This document shows positions 17,359 through 25,386 of a stretch of DNA of 64,000 bases, piece after piece. Below the pieces are notes generated by a model. The model worked only from the letters and a program-made list of their open reading frames with translations. It did not search any database and was not told where the DNA came from. The number at the start of each line of letters is the position of its first letter. Position 1 is the stretch's first letter. This DNA is from Deltaproteobacteria bacterium (GTDB taxonomy: Bacteria > Myxococcota_A > UBA796 > UBA2385), in the NCBI GenBank assembly GCA_016792625.1, contig JAEUKK010000148.1, forward strand, positions 1-64,000, given 5' to 3'. Position numbers and translations under genes: made by a program.

Positions 17359-17927
17359 TGGCGCCGCTGCACGCCATTCTGCGGGTCAGCGCACCAGGTC
17401 TGGCGGTGCTGGCCCTCTCCGCCTGCGCCGCGGGCCCGGTCGACGGGGCAGAGGACACCGCCGGGGAGCTCCTCGCCGTGCTGCTCCCCGTCGACGCTTG
17501 GCGCCCGGTGGAGGCCGAGGCCGGCCCCTTCGCTGACCCGCCGGCCGCGGCGATCTATTGCAGCGAGCTCTCCTGGCGGGTGGAGCCCCATGCCTTCGCC
17601 GCGCCGATGTTCGAGGTGCGCTCCGACCTCTGCCTCTGGGGGGTCTACGCGCAGACCCTCGATGCCCCTCTCGCCGAAGGTGACGCGCTGGTGCTCAGCT
17701 TCGCCTGGGGTGAGACCTGGGCGGCCGCCCCAACCGAGGCGGTGCTCGGCCTCGCGGTGGGAGACGAACAGCTGTGGAGCCGCGCGGTGCCTGTGCCGGG
17801 CCCCGCGGGGGAGGAGGAGCTGCGCCTGCCGATCACCGCCCCGCACGCCGCGGGAGAGGCGGTCACCCTGCTCGTGAGCAACCACGGCACCAACACCTGG
17901 GCCTTCTCGGAAGGGGTACGGGAGTAG
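17358..17927 (+). CDS. Small lipoprotein at the end of the two-component operon
   Basis: 189 residues with a lipoprotein signal (LAVLALSAC) and the short acidic stretch AEDTAGE shortly after the cysteine. The mature domain is beta-rich (ALVLSFAWGETWAA, AVTLLVSNHGTNTWAFSEG) with cysteines in IYCSELSW and DLCLWGV. It has the look of a carbohydrate-binding or jelly-roll-like sandwich, but I recognise no family. It is fused to the regulator gene by a TGATG overlap, which makes it the third lipoprotein of the operon. The terminator hairpin overlaps its last codons. Confidence 0.65.
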   Translation: MAPLHAILRVSAPGLAVLALSACAAGPVDGAEDTAGELLAVLLPVDAWRPVEAEAGPFADPPAAAIYCSELSWRVEPHAFAAPMFEVRSDLCLWGVYAQTLDAPLAEGDALVLSFAWGETWAAAPTEAVLGLAVGDEQLWSRAVPVPGPAGEEELRLPITAPHAAGEAVTLLVSNHGTNTWAFSEGVRE

Positions 17928-17941
17928 CCCCTCCGAGAAGG
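17902..17941 (+). terminator. Strong hairpin overlapping the operon's last stop codon
   Basis: A near-perfect 14-bp stem: CCTTCTCGGAAGGGG (17902-17916) pairs with CCCCTCCGAGAAGG (17928-17941) with one bulged base. The loop contains the TAG stop (17925-17927). No T-tract follows, so it may act as an intrinsic terminator of the GC-rich kind or stabilise the mRNA 3' end. Confidence 0.65.
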
Positions 17942-17975
17942 GGCGCCGCCCCGCCCCGCCGCGATAGCCGCCCCC

Positions 17976-18713
17976 ATGCGCCGCACCGGTCCGCCCGCCG
18001 CCCCGAACCCCGACCCGCTGCACCACGGCGACGCCGATCCCGAGCCGCTCGACGAGGGCTGGGTCTACGCCCCGCCCACCGGCCCGCTGGTGATCGTGCA
18101 CGCAGACCGCGACCTCGTGGTGATTCACAAGCCGAGCGGCTTGCTCAGCGCGCCCGGCCGCGGCCCCGACCAGGCCGACAGCGCCCTGCTGCGCGTGCAG
18201 GCCCGCTGGCCCACCGCCGAGCCGGTCCACCGCCTCGACCTCGACACCTCGGGCCTGTTGGTCTTCGCGCTCCGGGGCAAGGCGACCCGCGCGCTGATGG
18301 CCCAGCTGCGCGACCGCCGTGTCGAGAAGCGCTACCTCGCCTGGGTGGCCGGCGCGCCAGGGGCCGAAGCCGGCGAGATTGACCTGCCGCTGCGGCGCCT
18401 CGTCGGCCAGCCCCGCTCGGTGGTCGACCCGGCGGGCCGGCCCAGCCGCACCCGCTGGCAGGTGGTCGAGCGCCGCGGCGAGAGCACGCTGCTCGCCCTC
18501 GAGCCGCTGACCGGCCGCAGCCACCAGCTCCGCCTGCACCTGCGCAGCATCGGCCACCCCATCCTCGGCGACCGCTTCTATGCCCCGCCCGAGGTCATCC
18601 TCGCCGCCGACCGCCTGCTGCTCCACGCGGTCGAGCTGCGCCTGCTCCACCCCTGGTCGGGCGCGCCCCTCAGCCTGCAGGCTGCGCCAGGGCCGGGCTT
18701 CGGCCCGCGCTGA
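17976..18713 (+). CDS. RluA-family pseudouridine synthase
   Basis: 245 residues. The RluA/RsuA fold carries the catalytic aspartate in HRLDLDTSGLL (about residues 85-95). Upstream is VVIHKPSGLLSAPGRG, and downstream are RVEKRYLAWV, LTGRSHQLRLHL and IGHPILGDRFY, all hallmark blocks of the RluA group that makes pseudouridine in 23S rRNA (and tRNA). There is no N-terminal S4 domain, as in RluA itself. It is a stand-alone gene after the operon terminator. The start is not sharply defined because no GGAG box precedes the ATG; GCGATAGCC lies 13 bases upstream. Confidence 0.9.
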   Translation: MRRTGPPAAPNPDPLHHGDADPEPLDEGWVYAPPTGPLVIVHADRDLVVIHKPSGLLSAPGRGPDQADSALLRVQARWPTAEPVHRLDLDTSGLLVFALRGKATRALMAQLRDRRVEKRYLAWVAGAPGAEAGEIDLPLRRLVGQPRSVVDPAGRPSRTRWQVVERRGESTLLALEPLTGRSHQLRLHLRSIGHPILGDRFYAPPEVILAADRLLLHAVELRLLHPWSGAPLSLQAAPGPGFGPR

Positions 18714-18946
18714 GCGGGGGCGGGGCCCCGGGGCGGGGGCCGCGGCAGGGGGCGGAGGGGCCGCGCAGCGGGTCGGGCGGGGCCGTCGGCGCCGCCCGAC
18801 GGAGCGCAGCGAACCCCCGGAAGCACCCGGCCCGGAGCGCAGCGGAGGGGCCGCCCACCCACACCCGAACCACGGCTTGACGGCATGCTGACGCGCGCGC
18901 CCGTGCCGCGCCCGCCGCGCGTGGAGACGTGGCGGCAGGAGCCCCC
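18714..18946. other. Intergenic GC-rich stretch, no gene seen
   Basis: Extremely GC-rich, with repeated GGAGCGCAGCG (about 18800 and 18834) and other G/C tracts. I see no coding frame with family signal here. It presumably holds the promoter of the NADH dehydrogenase gene. Confidence 0.5.
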
Positions 18947-20290
18947 ATGCCCACCACACCCGCGCCCACCACCGCACAGACCCCGACCGCCGACCCCGTG
19001 CCCGCCGCACCCCCGCCGCGCACCGGCCGCCGCGTGGTCATCGTGGGCGGCGGCTTCGGGGGCCTCGCGGTCGCCCGACGCCTCGCCGACACCGACCTGC
19101 ACGTCACCCTCATCGACCGCAGCAACCACCACCTCTTTCAGCCCCTGCTCTACCAGGTGGCATCGGCGGCCTTGGCCCCCGCCGACATCGCCGAGCCCAT
19201 CCGCAGCATCATCGGCGGGCACGACAACATCGAGGTGCGCTTGGCCGAGGTCGAGGCGGTGCAGCCGGCGGCGCGCAGCCTCAGCTTGCGCGGCGGCGAA
19301 GAGCTCGGCTGGGACTGGCTGGTGCTCGCGGCGGGGGCCCGCCACGGCTACTTCGGCCGCCCCGAGTGGGAGGCCGAGGCCCCCGGGCTCAAGACCTTGC
19401 CCGACGCGCTGGAGATCCGCCGTCGGGTCTTGCTCGCCTTTGAGCAGGCCGAGTGGGAGACCGACCCCCACCTCCGCGCCGCGCTGATGACCTTCGTGGT
19501 GGTCGGCGGGGGCCCCACCGGGGTCGAGCTCGCCGGCTCCATCGCTGACATCGCCTCCCAATCCCTACCGGGTGATTTTCGGCGCGTCGATACCCGCCAG
19601 ACAAAGGTCGTGTTGGTCGAGGCGGGCACCAGCGTGCTGGGCAGCTTCGCGCCCCCCTTGCGCGAGGCCGCCGCCGAGCAGCTGCGGGCCCTCGGCGTCG
19701 AGCTGCGCCTCGGCGCACCAGTCGAGAAGCTCGACGAGCACGGCGTCGTGGTCAAGGGTGAGCGCATCGCCGCCGGGACGGTGCTGTGGGCCGCGGGCAA
19801 TGAGGCGAGCCCGATCGGCCGCAGCCTCGGGGTCCCCCTGGATCGGGCCGGCCGCGTCATCGTCGGCCCCGACCTGTCGGTCGAGGGTCACCCCGACCTC
19901 TTCGTGATCGGCGACCAGGCGCACGTCGAGGGCCCCACGGGGCTGGTGCCCGGCGTGGCGCCGGCCGCCCAACAGATGGGGCGCCTGGTCGCCCGCAACA
20001 TCCTCGCCGACCACCAGCGCCGCCCCCGCAAGGCCTTCAGCTACCGAGACAAGGGCAGCATGGCGACGATCGGCCGCAGCAAAGCGGTCGCCCAGCTCGG
20101 CCGGCTGCGGCTGCGGGGCTATCTCGCTTGGCTGCTGTGGGCGATCGTGCACCTCGCCACCATCAGCACCTTCCGAAACCGCGTGCTGGTCTTCATCAAG
20201 TGGGGCTGGGCCTGGTTCACCTTCGACCGCAGCAGCCGCATCGTGTGGACGCAGGCGCCCGCGCGCCCACCCCCACCGCCCGAGGGCTGA
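18947..20290 (+). CDS. ndh: Type II NADH dehydrogenase (NDH-2)
   Basis: 447 residues. After a Pro/Thr-rich leader comes the FAD dinucleotide loop VVIVGGGFGGL (about 27-37), then the quinone-site region DRSNHHLFQPLLYQVAS, the NADH loop TFVVVGGGPTGVELAG near 185, and the second FAD motif LFVIGDQAHVEG near 320. The C-terminal 60 residues carry the amphipathic or hydrophobic helix LAWLLWAIVHLATIS that binds NDH-2 to the inner face of the membrane. The enzyme passes electrons from NADH to quinone without pumping protons. The ATG at 18947 follows GGCAGGAGCCCCC; an in-frame ATG at 18929 has no such box. Confidence 0.92.
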   Translation: MPTTPAPTTAQTPTADPVPAAPPPRTGRRVVIVGGGFGGLAVARRLADTDLHVTLIDRSNHHLFQPLLYQVASAALAPADIAEPIRSIIGGHDNIEVRLAEVEAVQPAARSLSLRGGEELGWDWLVLAAGARHGYFGRPEWEAEAPGLKTLPDALEIRRRVLLAFEQAEWETDPHLRAALMTFVVVGGGPTGVELAGSIADIASQSLPGDFRRVDTRQTKVVLVEAGTSVLGSFAPPLREAAAEQLRALGVELRLGAPVEKLDEHGVVVKGERIAAGTVLWAAGNEASPIGRSLGVPLDRAGRVIVGPDLSVEGHPDLFVIGDQAHVEGPTGLVPGVAPAAQQMGRLVARNILADHQRRPRKAFSYRDKGSMATIGRSKAVAQLGRLRLRGYLAWLLWAIVHLATISTFRNRVLVFIKWGWAWFTFDRSSRIVWTQAPARPPPPPEG

Positions 20291-20335
20291 AGGCTGAGGA
20301 CGGAGGACGGAGCGCGGCCCCTCGGCCGCGGTGGC

Positions 20336-21253
20336 TCAGCGCGGCGCCGGCGCCCGGGGCGGGTCGAGCGGCCCGAGGCCCAAGATCGCCCGCAGCCCCG
20401 GATGGGTCGGCCGCCGGCTGGTGGTGACCGCGAACACCTTGTCCTCAACGCCCTCGAGCAGGCCGATCGGCCGCAGGTTGTGGCGCTCGGCCAGCTCGGC
20501 TTCGACCGCGGTGGGCATGGCAATGCAGCCCAGGCCCGCCTGCCCGAAAGACTTGAGCATGGCGCTGTCTTCGCACTCTGCCACCACGATGGGGCGGAGC
20601 TGCCGGTCGCCGAGCCAGGCCTCGACCGCCCGGCGGCGGCCACCCCCCTCGGCAGAGAGCAGCAGCGGCGCGCCCTCCAAGCTGGCGGGGAAGCCCGGCG
20701 CGAGCGCGGTGACCAAAGCAGGGGCGCCGTAGAGGGCCAGCGGGCTGCGCAGCAGGGGGTGGGTGTGCAGGCGCAGGCCGCGGCCGATGCCCGTGGGCGC
20801 GTCGGTCAGCACCAGATCCAGCTCGTGCAGGCCAAGCTCGGCCAAAAGGCGGTCGGGCCGGCCTTGGCGGCAGAGCAGGTGCACCGGCCGAGAGAGCAAG
20901 AGGGCCGGCTGCACGAGGCGGGCGCTCAACAGCTTGGGGAGCACGTCTGCGACGCCGATCCGAAGGCGGAGCACCGCCGCGGCGCTGCCCACGTCGCGCA
21001 GCCCCGCCTGGAGCTCTTGACCCAAGCCGAAGATCTGGTCGGCCGACTCCAACGCGGCCCGGCCAGCCTCAGTCAGCTCCATCCCGCGGCCGCGGCGCAC
21101 GAAGAGCTCGACGCCGAGCTGGTCTTCAAGCTGGCGGACCTGGGCAGACACCGTCGAGGGCGCGAGGCGCAGCTTCTCAGCGGCGGCGGTGAGCCGCCCC
21201 TCGCGGGCCACCAGCCAGAAGCAGTGGAGGTGGTGGTAATTGAGCCACTCCAT
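20336..21253 (-). CDS. LysR-type regulator, NhaR-like
   Basis: 305 residues. It starts MEWLNYHHLHCFWLVAREG, as NhaR-group regulators do, with the helix-turn-helix LTAAAEKLRLAPSTVSAQVRQLEDQLG at 20-46 and a ligand-binding domain afterwards. The family senses small effectors; NhaR itself responds to sodium. The start at 21253 is preceded by GAAGAGGTCGGGC; an upstream in-frame ATG at 21283 is less likely. It is convergent with ndh and its start faces the isocitrate dehydrogenase remnant across about 60 bases. Confidence 0.85.
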   Translation of the reverse strand: MEWLNYHHLHCFWLVAREGRLTAAAEKLRLAPSTVSAQVRQLEDQLGVELFVRRGRGMELTEAGRAALESADQIFGLGQELQAGLRDVGSAAAVLRLRIGVADVLPKLLSARLVQPALLLSRPVHLLCRQGRPDRLLAELGLHELDLVLTDAPTGIGRGLRLHTHPLLRSPLALYGAPALVTALAPGFPASLEGAPLLLSAEGGGRRRAVEAWLGDRQLRPIVVAECEDSAMLKSFGQAGLGCIAMPTAVEAELAERHNLRPIGLLEGVEDKVFAVTTSRRPTHPGLRAILGLGPLDPPRAPAPR

Positions 21254-21315
21254 GCCCGACCTCTTCGATTGAACCGAACGCAAGGGGTGGAACTATCTCA
21301 TCGTCGGCGCCGCGC

Positions 21316-22276
21316 ACGCACCTACGGCATCGAGATCGACCTGACGATGATCCCCGAAAATTCCGAAGACACCGATGGCGCGGTCGAGCACCAGCAGACC
21401 CACGACGTGGCCCAGTGCCGGCGGTTCACCACCCGACCGGGCAGCCTGCAGGTGCATACGGCGGCATTTGAGATCGCCCGCCGCAAGGGCGCCCGCCGGC
21501 TGACCTGCGGCCACACAGCCAACATCATGAAGCTGACCGATGGCCTCTTCCCCGAGACCTTCTACGAGGTTACCCGGTCCTACCCCGAGCTGCGGGCCGA
21601 TGAACTCATCGTCGACGACATGGCGATGAAGCTCACCACCGAGCCGCAGGCCTTCGACGTGGTCGTGCTGCTCAGCGGCGCGATGATGCTGCGCGGCTTG
21701 AGCTGTTTCAGTCCGCCGCCCGCATCGAGGCCGCGGCCGGCCCCGCGCTGCGGGCCCTGCACCGCCCCCTCGACCTCGCCACCCCGGCGCCCCGGCCCCG
21801 CACCGCCGACTTCACCGCCGCCTTCTTGGCCCACCTGCCGCCGCCCGAGGCAGTGGCCGGCCAGCGCGACGACCTCGGCGCGGGCTTCGTCGTCCCCGCC
21901 CGGCCGACCATCCAGCGCATAATGGCCACGCCCAAGCCGGCCGAAGAGAGCTGCGCGGGTATCGACATCTTCGTCGAGTCCACCGCGACAGCCTCATCCC
22001 TCGCCGCCCAGATCCGCCCGCTGGTGCCCCCGGGGCCTCACGCTCAGCCTGATCAGCAACCGCGGCACCCAGGTCTGGCCGCGGGCCAGCCCGCTGACCG
22101 CGTGCGTGAACCACGACCGCGTGCGCCTCGAGCGCGCGCCCGACGCGCCGGCCCCCCGGGGCGCCGCCTTGCTGCAGGTGGCGGCGGCGGTCGATGAGGT
22201 GGCGCGGGTCTGCTCGACCGAGCTGCTGCTGCAGCTGGGGGAGAAGAAGGGGTACTCGTTGGCGCAGGGGCAGTAG
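21316..22276 (+). pseudogene. Decayed NADP-type isocitrate dehydrogenase (frameshifts, deletions)
   Basis: Three pieces of an isocitrate dehydrogenase of the type with a C-terminal extra domain can be read in order. Piece 1 (about 21316-21700, frame 2) has ENSEDTDGAVEHQQTHDVAQ, the RPGSLQVHTAAFEIARRKGA segment and TANIMKLTDGLFPETFYEV. It then jumps from FDVVVL to GAMMLRGL, losing the conserved NLYGDILSDL-type middle. Piece 2 (about 21704-22035, frame 1) has LFQSAARIEAAAG and GIDIFVES. Piece 3 (22037-22276, frame 2) has SLISNRGTQVWPRASPLTAC and ends in TAG. The first 100 or so residues of the enzyme are missing. At least two frameshifts plus two losses make a functional product very unlikely. 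Confidence 0.85.
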
Positions 22277-22350
22277 GGACGGGAGGGGAAGGATCGGGCA
22301 GGGACGGGCTCTCGGGCGTCGGCGCGGGAGGGGCTGGGGTCGGCCGTCCC

Positions 22351-24510
22351 TTACTCCTCCTCTCCTGCAAAACGCACCGGCAGGGCGACCAGCTCACCGC
22401 CGTCCTCGCCGTGCGACCGCTCGACCTCCAGGCCCAGCCCCAAGGCGTCCACCGCGCCCGCGGCTCCGGCCCACTGCGCGATGCCGACCAGCGCCGACAT
22501 GACCTCCAGCTCGCCGTCTTCGCCGACCAGCTCCTCCAACGGCATGGACCTGCCCGCGACCTGAACGCCGCGCACGCGGTCACCGGTCCGAAGGCCGAGG
22601 GCCTCCGCGTCTCCGCCGGCGAGCACCTCGTCGACCAGCAGGCCCTCTTCATCGACGCTGAGCTCGAGGCCCATCGCATCGAGCGGGTCCTCTGCCTCGC
22701 CGCCCAAGGTCACCTGAGCCGTGCGCCCGGCGTGGACCTCGACGGTGGCGCTGTCCCAGAGCATTGGGAACAGGTCTACCGTCCAAGGGCCTGGAGCAAG
22801 CCCCATTGCAGTATATCCACAATCAACCCCCGTAAAGTCCAGTCCACGCCCAGATTCGGGCCCGCTGAGCATTCCACCCTTCCACTTCGATGGTGTCGAT
22901 CTACCCACCTCCACCCCCGTTAGCGGGTCGATGCACCGCAGCGCGATTCCCCCATAGTTGGCCGGGTCGATGGCCCCCAGATCGCGCAGCTCACCCTCCT
23001 GCAGCCCGCCGACGCGGACTCGTGCCAAGTGCACGCGGCGGCCAGCCCGTGCTTCCGGCGCGGTATCCTCGGTGCCCCGGCGAGAGATCTCCACGCTCCA
23101 GTCGCCTGGCGCTAGCCCGACCAGCTCCCAGCGCCCATCGGGCTGCACCTGCGTGCTCTCTGATCTCATGGTCATCCGTACCACCGTGTAGATGTCGGGG
23201 GCGATGCGGTGCACCCGGACGGTGACCTCATCGTCCGGGAGATGCCCCAGCAGCAGGCCCTTGACCCCACCATCGCCCGGGTCCAGCACCACGAGGTCTA
23301 CGTCATCAGGCACGCTGACCTCAAGACCGCCGCCCCGCACCACGGCATCAGTGTCCGGGCAATGGCATAGAGCGCGCGCCTCGGCCGGAGCATCGTCGGC
23401 GGGCAACAGCGCTGTATCGCCGATGACACACTCGCCCGCATTGAACCGCGGCGTCATGGGCCCGCCGCAGCGCAGCTCAGGGCAGCCGCCGTCGGGGAAG
23501 CCCTGGCAGATGACAGCCACCCCGCGGGCCTCAGCCAAGCGCAGCTCGACCTCGGGCCAAGGCTCGGTGGGCGCGTCCAGCGCCGGCACCCAGGCAGCGG
23601 CGGGCAGAGCGCCCTCTGCCACAGCCAACACCCGCAGCTCAGGCTCTTCGCCGACCGCGCCGCGGTGGTGCGGCCCCCGGGGCAAGGGCAGCGCGAAGCG
23701 GCCGTCTGGCCCGGTGCGGGCGGTGGCCATGGGCCAGCCAGACCGGCGGAGCGGCGCCGTCGAGGCACGAACACCGGCATTCGGGGCGGACGGGCGGGCG
23801 TCGGCCCGCGCCTCAGCCACCTCGACCAGGGCGCCCTCCACGGGAGCACCGTCGGCGTCGAGCACCCGGCCCTTGAGCGGCGCGAGGGGGCGCAGGCGCA
23901 GCTCGACGATTGCATCGTCCTCTGGCTCCACATCAGCGAAACGCTCAAGGTCGGCCGCCGCGTCGGTCCACGCGCTGAGCCGCACGAAGGCCCCGCAGGG
24001 CAGGCCGCCGACCGGGTGCTCGACGCCGAGGGGGACCTCAAGCTGCACCGGCGCCGAGGCAGGCGCGTCGCCCGTTCGCTCCACCTCGATGCGGACCACG
24101 GCCGCGCCTTCAAATTGCGATCCCTGGGGGTCAAAGCGCAGCCTGCTGCGCTGTGCGTGGGCCACGATCACGTCCCCCTCATTGGGCGCCCCGCGCACCG
24201 ACGCGCGCAGCTCGCCAAAGGCGCGCACCGCCTCTGCAGAGGGGGGCTCCTTGACGTAGGCCTCGGCCGGCGCGACCCGGACGCGCAGGCCACAGTCGCC
24301 CGAGGCCGCCGGTAACGGCGCGGGGGCGGCCCAGGCGCGCGCAGCGGGCCGCGGCGGCGGCAGGCTGTCGCGCAGCGCGGCCAGCAGCAGCGCGAGGGTG
24401 GCCGCGGGCAGCACCAAGACCAGGGTCGCGCAGCCCAGGGCCCAAGCCCAGGGTGAGCTGCCGCGCGCGGGGGCCGGCGGCCGCCCGGGTGTGGGGTCAA
24501 GCGAAGGCAT
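22351..24510 (-). CDS. Membrane-anchored regulatory-like/PDZ-like protein, paralogue A
   Basis: 719 residues. A short cytoplasmic head is followed by one membrane helix (ATLVLVLPAATLALLLAAL, about 30-48), then a long exported part. Around 225-245 is a carboxypeptidase-regulatory-like beta-sandwich unit (LKGRVLDADGAPVEGALVEV), and further sandwich-like repeats follow (GDWSVEISRR and GPWTVDLFPMLWDSATVEV). Near the end is a PDZ-like segment (VDEVLAGGDAEALGLRTGDRVRGVQVAG). Several cysteine motifs (CPELRCGG, CHCPD) lie in the middle. The second copy at 28147-30204 has the same order. The start at 24510 has GGAGCCTCGCC upstream; an upstream in-frame ATG at 24708 is rejected because it would read through the promoter-like element. 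Confidence 0.75.
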   Translation of the reverse strand: MPSLDPTPGRPPAPARGSSPWAWALGCATLVLVLPAATLALLLAALRDSLPPPRPAARAWAAPAPLPAASGDCGLRVRVAPAEAYVKEPPSAEAVRAFGELRASVRGAPNEGDVIVAHAQRSRLRFDPQGSQFEGAAVVRIEVERTGDAPASAPVQLEVPLGVEHPVGGLPCGAFVRLSAWTDAAADLERFADVEPEDDAIVELRLRPLAPLKGRVLDADGAPVEGALVEVAEARADARPSAPNAGVRASTAPLRRSGWPMATARTGPDGRFALPLPRGPHHRGAVGEEPELRVLAVAEGALPAAAWVPALDAPTEPWPEVELRLAEARGVAVICQGFPDGGCPELRCGGPMTPRFNAGECVIGDTALLPADDAPAEARALCHCPDTDAVVRGGGLEVSVPDDVDLVVLDPGDGGVKGLLLGHLPDDEVTVRVHRIAPDIYTVVRMTMRSESTQVQPDGRWELVGLAPGDWSVEISRRGTEDTAPEARAGRRVHLARVRVGGLQEGELRDLGAIDPANYGGIALRCIDPLTGVEVGRSTPSKWKGGMLSGPESGRGLDFTGVDCGYTAMGLAPGPWTVDLFPMLWDSATVEVHAGRTAQVTLGGEAEDPLDAMGLELSVDEEGLLVDEVLAGGDAEALGLRTGDRVRGVQVAGRSMPLEELVGEDGELEVMSALVGIAQWAGAAGAVDALGLGLEVERSHGEDGGELVALPVRFAGEEE

Positions 24511-24551
24511 GGCGAGGCTCCAGGGCCGACGGCGGGGCCAGACAGACCCGG

Positions 24552-24562
24552 GGGAGCCTACA
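24552..24562 (-). promoter_or_regulatory. Promoter-like GGTGTAGGCTC shared by both paralogues (copy A)
   Basis: Minus strand GGTGTAGGCTC containing TAGGCT, about 43 bases before the start of paralogue A. The identical 11-mer lies at 30234-30244 before paralogue B. Confidence 0.5.
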
Positions 24563-24989
24563 CCAAGGGGTCGGGTGGAGCGAGGGGTCGGGCGGGTACA
24601 GCGGGGGTACAGGGGGAGGGATTTCAGAGCTGAAATCGCCCGGGCCCGCTCGCTGGCGCTCGCTTCGTTTTGGTGGCGGACCCGCTGGGCCCGCGCGCGG
24701 GGTGCCAACGCGAAGGGGCAGGTGCGCCCGGCGCAGCGAGGTCAAAGGACGAAGGGGTCGCAGTGTCTCAGCGATGTTGCCACAGAGAGCAATGGCGGTC
24801 TTTTTCCCCCTACGGCCTCCCTGTTCGCGATGGGGACCTGGCGAGTTTGGCAGAGCTTCGTTGAGGACCTCCGCGTTGCCATCAGAGGCTACCTGCGCAG
24901 CCAACCAATTCAGCGGGCTCAGAGTAGGGCTGCGTTCCGCTTCCCAGAAGCCAGGAGGAAGCGACGACATCAGCGAACACCGGAGGGTC
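24563..24989. other. Gene-free stretch with lower GC and no recognisable frame
   Basis: From about 24720 to 24990 the base composition is visibly less GC-rich than the surroundings. Open frames here lack family signal and the expected GC-rich codon wobble. The junction into the kinase stub lies near 24990-25030. It looks like the scar of a deletion or insertion rather than a gene. Confidence 0.5.
24620..24637. promoter_or_regulatory. Palindrome GATTTCAG-AG-CTGAAATC
   Basis: A perfect 8-bp inverted repeat with a two-base centre, AT-rich in a GC-rich background, about 110 bases before the start of paralogue A. It could be an operator; no T-tract follows. Confidence 0.4.
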
Positions 24990-25190
24990 CCTGGATGGGT
25001 CAATGTTAGCGCTTATGGGGTCAAGCGCGTGGGCGGTGTCGTGCGTGTCGACCGCCTCCCACACCTCGCCAAAGCTGCCCGCTCCCAGCGCGCGCACCAG
25101 CCGCAGGCCGTCGATCAGCGCGCCGGGGGCGACGCCGCCCTGGCCTTCGTCCTCGCCCCAGCCGCTCGACGGCGCTTGTGCGCTCGACAT
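24882..25190 (-). pseudogene. Truncated Ser/Thr protein kinase (N-terminal stub)
   Basis: The frame opens at ATG 25190 and reads a low-complexity head, then LIDGLRLVRALGAGSFGEVWEAVD, the beginning of a Hanks-type kinase with its glycine loop. Immediately after THDTAHALDP the similarity stops, before the ATP-binding lysine. The frame then runs into non-kinase sequence to a stop at 24882. Everything from the catalytic loop on is missing. It abuts a lower-GC stretch, consistent with a deletion or insertion having removed the rest. Confidence 0.65.
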
Positions 25191-25386
25191 CGCCACCCCC
25201 GCGCGCACGCCTAACCTGCGCGCGCGACCCCGCCCCGCCGACACGCCGGGACAAGGCCCTGTCCCGCCCGATCAGGTGCGCCGCACGCCGCGCAGATGTA
25301 GGCTGGGGCACCGCGGCCGACCGCGCCCATCGAGCCCCACCCACGCCCTCCCTGCTCGCCCGCCCTCACCTTGGGGTCCCCCGCGC

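Noticed and set aside
20402-21922. 506-residue plus-strand open frame
   Set aside because: The first part is antisense to the LysR gene and only the last part carries isocitrate dehydrogenase blocks, so it is a chance fusion with the pseudogene.
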